Source: Streptomyces sp. NBC_01591 | Lineage (GTDB): Bacteria > Actinomycetota > Actinomycetes > Streptomycetales > Streptomycetaceae | Assembly: GCF_035918155.1 (NCBI RefSeq) | Contig: NZ_CP109327.1 | Location: 4,898,001-4,962,000 of the forward strand | Direction of reading: 5' to 3' | DNA length: 64,000 nt | Part shown: positions 11,521 to 19,418 of the stretch, piece by piece | How the letters are laid out: each line of letters begins with the position of its first letter | How positions within the stretch are numbered: the stretch's first letter is position 1 | Notes under the pieces: model-generated | What the model was told of the DNA's origin: nothing | The model's input: the letters and a program-made list of their open reading frames with translations, nothing else | Database searches by the model: none | Translations under genes and position numbers: made by a program

Positions 11521-11799
11521 CTACGAGGACTCGGTGCCGGCCGACACCGCGGCCTCGGCGGCCGCCCGCTTGATCGCGGCGTCGCGCCCCCGCACGTACC
11601 AGATGCCGATCAGGCCGAGCCCCGCACCGGCCAGACAGGTCCACACCCACCACAGGTGCCCGTGGTCGTCGAACCAGCCGTAGAACGGGATCTGGACCAG
11701 GAAGAGGACGAACCAGAGGATCGTGCCGCCGGTGATGGTGGCGACGACGGGCCCCTCCAGGGGCTCGGGTGCCTCGTGCTTCGGTGTCCACTTCGCCAT
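11521..11799 (-). CDS. DUF2530 small membrane protein
   Basis: A 92-residue protein with two predicted membrane helices (around VATITGGTILWFVLFLVQIPF and the following tryptophan-rich stretch) and a charged, alanine-rich tail. It matches the actinobacterial DUF2530 family of unknown function, which often lies beside a purine permease gene, as here. The ATG at 11799 follows a close GAGG. An upstream extension to 11853 is possible in frame but lacks family similarity. Confidence 0.75.
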   Translation of the reverse strand: MAKWTPKHEAPEPLEGPVVATITGGTILWFVLFLVQIPFYGWFDDHGHLWWVWTCLAGAGLGLIGIWYVRGRDAAIKRAAAEAAVSAGTESS

Positions 11800-11890
11800 G
11801 ACCTCAGTGTATGGGGCCCCCTGCGCAGGGGCTCCTCGGTCCAGGCGGCCCAAGGGTCTACGCGCGGAGATAGCGATCTTCGCCTTATGT

Positions 11891-11903
11891 ATTCATACTG
11901 AAT
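11891..11903. promoter_or_regulatory. Inverted repeat upstream of the purine permease
   Basis: ATTCA-TAC-TGAAT is a perfect 5-bp inverted repeat in an AT-rich stretch, 86 bp before the permease start and 92 bp from the divergent DUF2530 start. It could be an operator for either gene. The match is short and may be chance. Confidence 0.3.
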
Positions 11904-11988
11904 CTGCTTACGGCTGGCTCGAATTATTCGTGTAAAAGTCCAAAGCTGACCACTTTCATTCCCCCTCTACGCACGACTGAGGTCATAC

Positions 11989-13443
11989 ATGTCCCCCTCG
12001 GCCACCGCTCCGGTCGATGCCAAGCAGCCCGCGGCTCCCCAGCCGCAAGGTGGCCTGGATCGTTTCTTCAAGATCTCCGAGCGGGGGTCGTCGGTCGCAC
12101 GCGAGATCCGCGGCGGATTCGCCACGTTCTTCGCGATGGCGTACATCATCGTGCTGAACCCGATCATTCTCGGCAGCGCCAAGGACATGTACGGCCATCA
12201 GCTCGACGGTGGCCAGCTGGTCACCGCCACCGTGCTGACCGCCGCGTTCTCCACGTTGCTGATGGGCGTCATCGGAAACGTGCCGATCGCGCTGGCCGCC
12301 GGTCTCGGCGTCAACACCGTGGTGGCCCTCCAGCTCGCTCCCCGGATGAGCTGGGCGGACGCGATGGGCATGGTCGTCCTCGCGGGCATCGTGGTGATGC
12401 TGCTGGTCGCGACCGGTCTGCGGGAACGCGTGATGAACGCCGTGCCGATGTCGCTCCGCAAGGGCATCGCGATCGGCATCGGCCTCTTCATCCTGCTGAT
12501 CGGCCTGGTCGACTCGGGCTTCGTCTCCCGCGTCCCGGACGCCGCGCACACCACCGTGCCGCTCCAGCTCGGCGGCGACGGCCACCTCAACGGCTGGCCG
12601 GTCCTGGTCTTCGTCATCGGCGCGCTGCTCACCCTCGCGCTGATCGTCCGCAAGGTGCCGGGCGCGATCCTGATCTCCATCGTCGCGATGACGGCCGTCG
12701 CGCTGATCATCGACGCCGTCGCCGATCTGCCGGCCGGGGCGTGGGGCCTGACCGTCCCGCAGTGGCCGGGCAATCCTGTCGCCACGCCCGACTTCGGGCT
12801 GGTCGGTCAGGTCAGTCTGTTCGGCGGCTTCAGCAAGGTGGGCGTGCTCACCGGCATCCTGTTCGTCTTCACCGTGCTGCTGTCCTGCTTCTTCGACGCG
12901 ATGGGCACCATCCTCGGCGTCGGCGACGAGGCGAAGCTGACGGACAAGGACGGCAACTTCCCCGGCATCAACAAGGTGCTGTTCGTGGACGGCATCGCGG
13001 TCGCCGCGGGCGGTGCGAGCTCCGCCTCCGCGGGCACCTGCTTCGTGGAGTCCACTGCGGGTGTCGGCGAGGGCGCCCGCACCGGCTTCGCGAGCATCGT
13101 GACGGGTCTGCTGTTCACGGTGGCGCTGTTCCTGACACCGCTGGCGACCATGGTCCCCTCGCAGGCGGCCACCCCCGCGCTGCTGGCGGTGGGCTTCCTG
13201 ATCATCTCGGGCTCGGTGCGGGACATCGACTGGAGCGACTACACGCTCGCCATCCCGGCCTTCCTCGCCATGGTGATGATGCCGTTCACGTACTCGATCA
13301 CCAACGGCATCGGAATCGGCTTCATCGCCTTCTCCGTGCTGCGGGTGGCGGCCGGGCGCTGGCGCGAGGTGCCAGCGGCCATGTACGTGGTGTCGTTGGT
13401 CTTCGTCTTCTACTACGCGATGCCGGCCCTCGGCCTCACGTGA
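11989..13443 (+). CDS. NCS2-family purine permease (guanine/hypoxanthine type)
   Basis: A 484-residue permease of the AzgA-like branch of the nucleobase transporter family, expected to take up adenine, guanine or hypoxanthine with protons. Typical features are the N-terminal GGFATFFAMAYIIVLNP motif, the N-V-P-I-A-L-A-A-G-L-G-V-N segment, the F-D-A-M-G-T motif and a late S-A-S-A-G-T-C-F-V-E-S-T-A-G-V segment that forms part of the substrate site in this family. About 12-14 membrane segments are visible. The ATG at 11989 is preceded by GAGGT. The gene ends in an 8-bp overlap with a convergent small gene. Confidence 0.9.
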   Translation: MSPSATAPVDAKQPAAPQPQGGLDRFFKISERGSSVAREIRGGFATFFAMAYIIVLNPIILGSAKDMYGHQLDGGQLVTATVLTAAFSTLLMGVIGNVPIALAAGLGVNTVVALQLAPRMSWADAMGMVVLAGIVVMLLVATGLRERVMNAVPMSLRKGIAIGIGLFILLIGLVDSGFVSRVPDAAHTTVPLQLGGDGHLNGWPVLVFVIGALLTLALIVRKVPGAILISIVAMTAVALIIDAVADLPAGAWGLTVPQWPGNPVATPDFGLVGQVSLFGGFSKVGVLTGILFVFTVLLSCFFDAMGTILGVGDEAKLTDKDGNFPGINKVLFVDGIAVAAGGASSASAGTCFVESTAGVGEGARTGFASIVTGLLFTVALFLTPLATMVPSQAATPALLAVGFLIISGSVRDIDWSDYTLAIPAFLAMVMMPFTYSITNGIGIGFIAFSVLRVAAGRWREVPAAMYVVSLVFVFYYAMPALGLT

Positions 13444-13651
13444 CCTCTTCGGCCCTGATCCCCGCGGTCCCTTCCGGGCCGTAGAACCTCTCCGTCTCGT
13501 CGACGGCCGCCTTGAAGCGCTCGTCGAAGTCATCGCGAATGAGCGTCCGGACCACATAGTCCTGGACGCTCATTCCGCGTTTGGCGGCATGCTGCCGGAG
13601 CCGGTCGAGCAGCTCACCGTCTATCCGCAGGCTGAGCACAGTCGATCCCAT
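13436..13651 (-). CDS. Ribbon-helix-helix protein (CopG/antitoxin-like)
   Basis: A 71-residue protein with a beta-strand followed by two helices at the N-terminus (STVLSLRIDGELLDRL... RGMSVQDYVVRTLI), the pattern of ribbon-helix-helix DNA-binding domains found in CopG regulators and many antitoxins. The rest is an acidic tail. No toxin-like gene is next to it: its neighbours are the permease, whose last 8 bp it overlaps tail to tail, and a divergent MarR gene. It may be a stand-alone regulator or an orphan antitoxin. Confidence 0.75.
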   Translation of the reverse strand: MGSTVLSLRIDGELLDRLRQHAAKRGMSVQDYVVRTLIRDDFDERFKAAVDETERFYGPEGTAGIRAEEVT

Positions 13652-13765
13652 GGCAAGCAGGGTTACGGTCCAGTGCGTCGTTTCGTGTCACTTTCCGGAG
13701 CCGACTCACTCGTTCGGGTGACCGATTGGGTGAAGTGCCTCTCGCGCGTGTAACACGAATGGTCT

Positions 13766-13778
13766 TTAGGGCGACTAA
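13766..13778 (+). promoter_or_regulatory. Candidate MarR operator at a possibly leaderless start
   Basis: TTAG-GGCGA-CTAA is a perfect 4-bp inverted repeat 18 bp before the marR ATG. No Shine-Dalgarno sequence precedes that ATG, and a TACGCT hexamer at 13784-13789 could be the -10 box of a leaderless transcript. A MarR protein bound here would block its own promoter. Confidence 0.4.
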
Positions 13779-13796
13779 TGAGTTACGCTAATAAAC

Positions 13797-14237
13797 ATGC
13801 CTGACCTGATCCACGACGGCGACAGTGCGGCCGCCGTGAGCTCCCTTCGCTCCGCCGTGATGCTGCTCAGCCGGCGCCTCAAGCACCAGCGTGTCGACGA
13901 GTCGCTGAGCCCCACCGAGATGTCGGTGCTCGGCACGCTCGCCAGGTGCGGCTCGGCCACGCCGGGCGAGCTGGCCCGCAAGGAGCATGTGCAGCCTCCG
14001 TCGATGACCCGCATCGTCGCGCTGCTGGAAGCGAAGGGGCTGGTCAGACTGGAACCGCACCCCGATGACCGTCGCCAGAAGGTGGTCAGCCAGACCGAGC
14101 AGGCGGAAGCCATGCTCGAAGAGAGCCGCTCCAAGCGGAACGCCTGGCTGACCGCCCTCGCCGAGGGCCTGGACGAGGACGAGTGGGAGACGCTCCGCAA
14201 GGCGGCGCCCGTGCTGGAGAAGCTCGCCCACCTGTAG
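13797..14237 (+). CDS. MarR family transcriptional regulator
   Basis: A 146-residue winged-helix regulator. The helix-turn-helix lies around residues 42-75 (TPGELARKEHVQPPSMTRIV), followed by the wing with the family signature D-D-R-R-Q-K. MarR proteins bind DNA as dimers and release it on binding a ligand, usually a small aromatic compound. The MFS transporter gene follows 95 bp downstream in the same direction, so the likely role is control of that exporter. There is no ribosome site before the ATG, which suggests a leaderless message. Confidence 0.85.
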   Translation: MPDLIHDGDSAAAVSSLRSAVMLLSRRLKHQRVDESLSPTEMSVLGTLARCGSATPGELARKEHVQPPSMTRIVALLEAKGLVRLEPHPDDRRQKVVSQTEQAEAMLEESRSKRNAWLTALAEGLDEDEWETLRKAAPVLEKLAHL

Positions 14238-14332
14238 CGGGGCAGGCCGCGCCGGACCACAGCCGGCGCACCGCCCGTACCGCCGCACCCCGTCGGTCAG
14301 CGAAACGTATACGCCCGAGGAGGCGAACCCTT

Positions 14333-15700
14333 TTGAGTACGGGATCCGGAGCAGACTCCGCCCCCGCACCGACTTCCACCCACGAGAGCAAGCCCGGCGG
14401 GACCTTCTCGTCGCTGAAGATCCGTAACTACCGCCTGTTCGCCACGGGCGCCGTGATCTCCAACACCGGTACCTGGATGTCCCGCATCACGCAGGACTGG
14501 CTCGTCCTGAGCCTCACCGGGTCCGCCGCCGCCGTCGGCATCACCACGGCCCTCCAGTTCCTCCCCATGCTTCTGTTCGGCCTCTACGGCGGTGTCATCG
14601 CGGACCGCCTCCCGAAGCGGAAGCTCCTTCTCTTCAGCCAGGCGGCGCTCGGCCTGTGCGGGATCGCCCTCGCGGTGCTCACGCTCTCCGGTGTCGTGCA
14701 GGTGTGGCACGTCTACCTCATCGCGTTCCTGCTCGGCATGGTGACGGTGGTCGACAACCCGGCCCGCCAGTCGTTCGTGTCCGAGATGGTCGGACCCGCC
14801 CAGCTGCGCAACGCGGTCAGCCTCAACTCGGCGAACTTCCAGTCCGCCCGGCTCATCGGCCCGGCCGTCGCCGGTGTCCTGATCACCACGGTCGGCAGCG
14901 GCTGGGCCTTCATGTTCAACGGCCTGTCGTTCCTCGCCCCGCTCGTCGGCCTGCTGATGATGCGTACGAGCGAACTGCACAAGGCCGTCGTCGTACCGCG
15001 CGCCAAGGGACAGCTGAGGGAGGGCCTGCGCTACGTCTCCGGCCACCCCGAGCTGATCTGGCCGATCGTCCTGGTCGGCTTCGTCGGCACGTTCGGGTTC
15101 AACTTCCCGATCTGGCTCACGGCCTTCGCGGACGAGATCTTCCACGGCGGCGCCGGGATGTACTCGTTCTTCAACATCCTCATGGCGGCCGGCTCCCTCG
15201 CCGGTGCCCTGCTCGCCGCCCGCCGCCGCTCCTCCCGGCTGCGGATGCTGGTGGCCGCGGGCACGGCGTTCGGTCTGCTGGAGATCATCGCGTCCCTGTC
15301 GCCGTCCGTCTGGCTCTTCTCGATCCTGCTGGTCCCGATCGGCATGATCGGCCTGACGACCAACATCAGCGCGAACACGAGCGTCCAGATGGCCGCCGAC
15401 CCGGCCATGCGCGGCCGGGTCATGAGCCTCTACATGATGGTCTTCGCCGGTGGTACGCCGGTGGGCGCCCCGATCGTCGGCTGGATCAGCGACGCCTACG
15501 GGGTCCGTACGGGCATGGCCGTCGGCGGCGCGTTCTCGCTGGTGGCCGCGCTCGGCGTCGGCCTGATGCTGGCCCGCGTCGGCGGCCTGCGCCTCCGCGT
15601 CGACCTGCGACCGGGCCGCCCGCACGTCCGGTTCGTCCCACGGGAGGAGCTGGCCACGGCGGCCGAGACGCGCCGGTACGGTGCGACACTCGGCGCATGA
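14333..15700 (+). CDS. MFS transporter (DUF894/efflux type)
   Basis: A 455-residue major facilitator protein with about 12 membrane segments, the loop motif G-x-x-A-D-R-L-P-K-R after the second helix and an N-terminal SLKIRNYRLFATGAVISNTGTWM segment typical of the enterobactin-exporter-like (EntS/DUF894) branch. It likely exports a small molecule. The start is the TTG at 14333, because GAGGAGG at 14317-14323 is correctly spaced; the track frame is open further up through the end of marR. Its stop overlaps the next gene (ATGA), so MarR, MFS and ThpR form one operon. Confidence 0.85.
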   Translation: MSTGSGADSAPAPTSTHESKPGGTFSSLKIRNYRLFATGAVISNTGTWMSRITQDWLVLSLTGSAAAVGITTALQFLPMLLFGLYGGVIADRLPKRKLLLFSQAALGLCGIALAVLTLSGVVQVWHVYLIAFLLGMVTVVDNPARQSFVSEMVGPAQLRNAVSLNSANFQSARLIGPAVAGVLITTVGSGWAFMFNGLSFLAPLVGLLMMRTSELHKAVVVPRAKGQLREGLRYVSGHPELIWPIVLVGFVGTFGFNFPIWLTAFADEIFHGGAGMYSFFNILMAAGSLAGALLAARRRSSRLRMLVAAGTAFGLLEIIASLSPSVWLFSILLVPIGMIGLTTNISANTSVQMAADPAMRGRVMSLYMMVFAGGTPVGAPIVGWISDAYGVRTGMAVGGAFSLVAALGVGLMLARVGGLRLRVDLRPGRPHVRFVPREELATAAETRRYGATLGA

Positions 15701-16272
15701 GCCGTCTCAGACTCTTCGTTGCCGTGCTGCCGCCCGCCCCCGCCGTCGAGGAACTGCGCCGCGCCGTCGCCCCACTGCACGCGCTTCCCGAGGCCGAGGG
15801 TCTTCGCTGGACCGGTGTGCCCGGCTGGCACTTCACGCTCGCCTTCCTCGGGCCCGTGGACGAGGAACTGCTGCCCGAACTGGAGGAGCGCCTCGCGCGG
15901 GCCGCCCGCCGCACCGACCCCTTCCCGCTGCGCATCCACGGCGTCGGCCGGTTCGGCGGGCGGGCGCTCTGGGTCGGGGCCGCGGGCGCGATCGACACGC
16001 TGCGGCTCCTCGCCGAGCGCGCCGACGCCGCCGCCCGCCGCACCGGCATCCCGATGGACGAGCACCGCCGCTACCACCCGCACCTCACCCTCGCCCGCAG
16101 CCGCCGCGCCGAGGTCGACCTGCGGCCCTGCGTCGAGGCGCTCGGGAGCTTCGAGGGAACCGGCTGGGAGGTGGGCGAGATGGCCCTCGTACGCAGCAAT
16201 CTGCCGGACTCGGGGGTGCCGGGCGAGCAGCCCAGGTACGAGGTGGTCGCATCCTGGTCGCTGGGGCACTGA
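15697..16272 (+). CDS. thpR: RNA 2',3'-cyclic phosphodiesterase (ThpR/LigT family)
   Basis: A 191-residue 2H phosphoesterase. The two catalytic H-x-T motifs are at H45-F-T and H129-L-T, at the usual spacing. The family opens 2',3'-cyclic phosphates on RNA ends. It starts at an ATG overlapping the MFS stop (ATGA at 15697-15700), so it is translationally coupled to the transporter, although no functional link is evident. The final residues are intact and the length is normal for the family. Confidence 0.9.
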   Translation: MSRLRLFVAVLPPAPAVEELRRAVAPLHALPEAEGLRWTGVPGWHFTLAFLGPVDEELLPELEERLARAARRTDPFPLRIHGVGRFGGRALWVGAAGAIDTLRLLAERADAAARRTGIPMDEHRRYHPHLTLARSRRAEVDLRPCVEALGSFEGTGWEVGEMALVRSNLPDSGVPGEQPRYEVVASWSLGH

Positions 16273-16294
16273 GGGCGGCGGTTACTCTCGGAGG

Positions 16295-16384
16295 GTGGAT
16301 CCGAAGACCAGAAACCGCATCATGGCGGCCGTGCTCGTGCTGATGTTCGTCGTCGTCGCCGTGGCGGCCGCCGCCGGGGCGTGA
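16295..16384 (+). CDS. 29-residue single-span membrane peptide
   Basis: A very short ORF with a basic start (V-D-P-K-T-R-N-R) followed by one hydrophobic helix (MAAVLVLMFVVVAVAAAAGA). The GTG at 16295 comes right after GGAGG, too close for ideal spacing, and the ATG at 16322 is an alternative start. Short membrane peptides of this form occur as conserved unknowns in Streptomyces. It lies 22 bp after thpR, so it may be the last gene of that operon. The call rests on the peptide's shape only. Confidence 0.45.
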   Translation: MDPKTRNRIMAAVLVLMFVVVAVAAAAGA

Positions 16385-16399
16385 TCCGGCCGACCTCCG

Positions 16400-16738
16400 T
16401 CAGCGTCCGTGCCGCAGTCGGCGGATCCGGCGACGAAGGCCCCGCAGCGGCCGGCGCGCGGTCTCCCGCCGACGGCGTACGCCCTCCCCGGCAGGCGGCA
16501 CCGGCCGCCATGCGCCATCCGGCGACAGGACCGGGACCTGGCGTTCCGCCTGTGCCCTGATCTCGTGGTACGCCTGGTGGGCGGTGCCCTGGTAGGCCTC
16601 GTTGTAGGAGGCCAGGGCCGCGCTCAGGGCCGAGCCCGCGACGCCGCGACGCCGGGCGACGATCGCCAGCCAGGTGAAGAAGCCCATCACGGCGGCCGGC
16701 GCGGTGACGATCACGAGCGGCGGAACGAGTTCACCCAT
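16400..16738 (-). CDS. Small membrane-anchored protein of unknown function
   Basis: A 112-residue protein with one N-terminal membrane helix (VIVTAPAAVMGFFTWLAIVA), a short basic turn (RRR), a helical Ala/Tyr/Gln-rich middle and a very arginine-rich C-terminus. I do not recognise the family. The ATG at 16738 puts the helix at the N-terminus; the frame is open to 16774. The gene is 43 bp downstream of the alpha/beta hydrolase in the same direction and may share its transcript. Confidence 0.6.
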   Translation of the reverse strand: MGELVPPLVIVTAPAAVMGFFTWLAIVARRRGVAGSALSAALASYNEAYQGTAHQAYHEIRAQAERQVPVLSPDGAWRPVPPAGEGVRRRRETARRPLRGLRRRIRRLRHGR

Positions 16739-16781
16739 GGCATGAGGGCAAGAGCGCCCGCCCCGGCCGCGCACCCCCTCC

Positions 16782-17561
16782 TCATCGGACGGCGAGGGCC
16801 CGCGCGGTCTCCCCGGCGAACGCCTCCGGGTTGTCCAGCATGATGTTGTGCCCGCACTCCGGGACCGCCACGACCCGTACCCCGTGTTCGACGAGCGTCT
16901 CCTCGCCGGGCAGCGGCCCGTCGCCCTGCGGCCGCAAGAAGGTGCGCGGAATCTTCAGCTCCAGCAGCAGTTCGCGCATCGTCGGCGTCGTCCCCCGGGC
17001 GAGCTGCACCGCGCTGCGGTGCAGCGCCTCGCGGCCCGCCAGGCGCATGGTCGCCCACCAGTGCGGCCCCACCCGGTCGCGCACCTCTGACCAGCCGTGC
17101 GACAGGAACTCCTCCTCCGAGTACGCCGCGATGCCGCTGCTGCCCGGCCGGGCGGGGTCGGGGGCGATCGGGTCCAGATTGGCGTCGACCAGCACCAGCC
17201 GGGCCACCAGGCGCGGATGGCGCGCCGCGAGCACGATGGCCACCGCGCCGCCCATGCTGTGCGCGATCACGTCCGTGTCGTACGCGCCGGCCGCCTCCAG
17301 CGCCGCCGCCACCGCGTCGGCGTGCTCCTCCAGCGTGTAGCCGAGCTCCGTGGGGCGGTCACTGATCCCGAAGCCGAGCAGGTCCATGAGCAGCGACCGG
17401 TTGCCGGCCAGCAGGGGATGGACGGCGCTCGTGGTGAAGTACGGGCCGGACGAGGCCCCGAGCCCGTGCAGATAGACCCGGGTACGGGTACTGCCGGGCC
17501 GGCCGGGAAGCTCCACCCACCTGATGCGCGCGCCGTCGGCGGTCACCTGTGCGTTGTGCAT
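16782..17561 (-). CDS. Alpha/beta hydrolase
   Basis: A 259-residue alpha/beta-hydrolase-fold enzyme. The oxyanion segment is YLHGLGAS, the nucleophile elbow is H-S-M-G-G, a D-A-N-L-D segment may provide the acid, and the catalytic histidine is in P-E-C-G-H-N. The substrate is an ester, epoxide or similar that cannot be named from sequence. The ATG at 17561 follows GAGGAGG with good spacing. It is divergent from the padR gene, with a 22-bp palindrome in between, so PadR probably controls it. Confidence 0.85.
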   Translation of the reverse strand: MHNAQVTADGARIRWVELPGRPGSTRTRVYLHGLGASSGPYFTTSAVHPLLAGNRSLLMDLLGFGISDRPTELGYTLEEHADAVAAALEAAGAYDTDVIAHSMGGAVAIVLAARHPRLVARLVLVDANLDPIAPDPARPGSSGIAAYSEEEFLSHGWSEVRDRVGPHWWATMRLAGREALHRSAVQLARGTTPTMRELLLELKIPRTFLRPQGDGPLPGEETLVEHGVRVVAVPECGHNIMLDNPEAFAGETARALAVR

Positions 17562-17609
17562 GTCGTCCTCCTCGCCATCGCCCTGGCCATCGCCAAGCAT
17601 CGGGACGAC

Positions 17610-17631
17610 TATACATCGGCGTCGATGTATA
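17610..17631. promoter_or_regulatory. PadR-type operator between hydrolase and padR
   Basis: TATACATCG-N4-CGATGTATA is a perfect 9-bp inverted repeat in the 104-bp divergent promoter region. ATGT/ACAT half-sites with this spacing are typical for PadR family operators. It lies 35 bp before the padR ATG and 49 bp from the hydrolase start, where it could control both genes. Confidence 0.75.
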
Positions 17632-17665
17632 AGGTCGTCGGAGAGGAGTCGGGGAGGATACGCAC

Positions 17666-18193
17666 ATGCTGGAACTGGCCATCCTTGGATTTCTGTACGA
17701 GCAACCGCTGCACGGCTACGAGCTGAAGCGCCGGGTCGCCCACCTCACCGGACACGTCCGCCCCATCGCGGACGGCACGCTGTACCCGGCGATCAAGCGC
17801 CTGGAGCGCGCCGGATGGCTGGAGCGCCGCACCGAACCCGGCAGCAGGGCCGCCCCCCGCCACACCCTCACCCTGACCGGCCCGGGACGCGAGGAGTTGC
17901 GGCGACGCCTGCGGGAGGCCGACGAGGTGGACATCAGCGACGAGAACCGCTGGTTCACCGTCCTCGCCTTCCTGCGCCATCTGCCGTCCCCGGCCGAGCA
18001 GGCGGACGTGCTGCGGCGGCGGCTCGCGTTCCTGGAGGAGCCGAGCAGCTTCTTCTACGAGGGGGAGCGGCCGCTCGGCGCCGAGTCGTTCGACGACCCG
18101 TTCCGGCGGGGGCTGCTGAGGATCGCCCGCGCGACCAGCGAGGCGGAGCTGAGCTGGCTCGGCCAGATGCTGAAGGAACTGGACGCGCCCTGA
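17666..18193 (+). CDS. PadR family transcriptional regulator
   Basis: A 175-residue regulator starting directly with the PadR winged helix (LAILGFLYEQPLHGYELKRR and DGTLYPAIKRLERAGWL), followed by a helical dimerisation domain as in the Vir-type C-terminal family. It should repress the divergent hydrolase and itself through the palindrome at 17610-17631. The ATG at 17666 has GGAGAGGAG about 15 bp upstream, a slightly long spacing. The inducing ligand is unknown. Confidence 0.9.
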   Translation: MLELAILGFLYEQPLHGYELKRRVAHLTGHVRPIADGTLYPAIKRLERAGWLERRTEPGSRAAPRHTLTLTGPGREELRRRLREADEVDISDENRWFTVLAFLRHLPSPAEQADVLRRRLAFLEEPSSFFYEGERPLGAESFDDPFRRGLLRIARATSEAELSWLGQMLKELDAP

Positions 18194-18295
18194 AACGGGT
18201 ACGGAAACGGGCCGCCGCCGCCCTCGCCCCCGACGGGGACGAGGCAGCGACGGCCCGGCGGTCCGGCGGTCCGGCGGTCCGTCAGACGGTCGGCC

Positions 18296-19291
18296 TCACC
18301 AGGCGAACGCCTCCGGCGAAGGCCCCGGACCCGGGAAGATCTCGTCCAGCGACGCCAGCAGCTCCGCGGAGAGATCGAGCTCCAGCGCCCGCAGCGCCGA
18401 GTCCAGCTGCTCCTGATTGCGCGGTCCGACGATCGGCCCCGTCACCCCCGGCCGGGTGAGCAGCCAGGCCAGGCCGACCTCGCCCGGCTCCAGGCCGTGC
18501 TCGTCGAGCAGGTCCTCGTACGCCTGGATCTTCTCGCGCTGTGCCGCGTCCTTCAGCGCGTCCGCGCTGCGGCCGGAGGCCGAGCGCCCGGCCGTGCCCG
18601 CGCGCTCCTTCTTCAGCACACCGCCCAGCAGCCCGCCGTGCAGCGGGGACCACGGGATGACGCCGAGGCCGTAGTCCTGCGCGGCCGGGATGACCTCCAT
18701 CTCGGCGCGGCGCTCCATCAGGTTGTAGATGCACTGCTCGCTGACCAGGCCCAGCGAGCCCCGCCGCGTGGCCAGTTCATTGGCCTGGGCGATCTTGTAA
18801 CCGGCGAAGTTCGACGAGCCCGCGTAGAGGATCTTGCCCTGCTGCACCAGGACGTCGATCGCCTGCCAGATCTCCTCGAAGGGGGTGTTCCGGTCGACGT
18901 GGTGGAACTGGTAGAGGTCGATGTAGTCCGTCTGGAGCCGCTTCAGCGAGGCGTCGACGGAGCGCCGGATGTTCACGGCGGAGAGCTTGTCGTGGTTGGG
19001 CCAGGCCTCGCCGTCGGTGCCCATGTTCCCGTACATCTTGGTGGCCAGGACCACCTTGTCGCGCCGTTCGCCGCCCTTGGCGAACCAGGTGCCGATGATC
19101 TCCTCGGTGCGGCCCTTGTTCTCGGCCCAGCCGTACACATTCGCGGTGTCGAAGAAGTTCAGACCCGTGTCCAGCGCCGCGTCCATGATGGCGTGGCTGT
19201 CCACCTCGTTGGTCTGCGGGCCGAAGTTCATGGTGCCGAGGACGAGGCGGCTGACCTTGAGTCCGGTGCGTCCGAGCTGCGTGTACTCCAT
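18296..19291 (-). CDS. Aldo/keto reductase
   Basis: A 331-residue NADPH-dependent reductase of the aldo/keto reductase superfamily. The catalytic tetrad is visible: D48, Y53 (N-V-Y-G), K85 (A-T-K) and the histidine at 130/131 (FHHVD). The cofactor site appears as the late I-V-G-P-R-N-x-x-Q-L segment. The protein resembles the group of general stress or sugar-aldehyde reductases with a (beta/alpha)8 barrel. It is transcribed alone. Confidence 0.9.
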   Translation of the reverse strand: MEYTQLGRTGLKVSRLVLGTMNFGPQTNEVDSHAIMDAALDTGLNFFDTANVYGWAENKGRTEEIIGTWFAKGGERRDKVVLATKMYGNMGTDGEAWPNHDKLSAVNIRRSVDASLKRLQTDYIDLYQFHHVDRNTPFEEIWQAIDVLVQQGKILYAGSSNFAGYKIAQANELATRRGSLGLVSEQCIYNLMERRAEMEVIPAAQDYGLGVIPWSPLHGGLLGGVLKKERAGTAGRSASGRSADALKDAAQREKIQAYEDLLDEHGLEPGEVGLAWLLTRPGVTGPIVGPRNQEQLDSALRALELDLSAELLASLDEIFPGPGPSPEAFAW

Positions 19292-19345
19292 GGCGCCAAG
19301 CCAACGCCTTCGAGTCCGCTCGAAGCAAGGGTGACGGGAACGCGG

Positions 19346-19380
19346 CTGCCCCCGGCGGAGTAGCGGAGTGCCGGGGGCAG
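19346..19380 (-). terminator. Terminator hairpin after the amidase gene
   Basis: CTGCCCCCGGC (19346-19356) pairs perfectly with GCCGGGGGCAG (19370-19380) around a 13-nt loop. It lies 39 bp beyond the amidase stop, between that gene and the start of the aldo/keto reductase, and should insulate the two. Confidence 0.7.
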
Positions 19381-19418
19381 TGCGTCATGCGAATGCGGAT
19401 GAGGATGCGGAACGGCGG

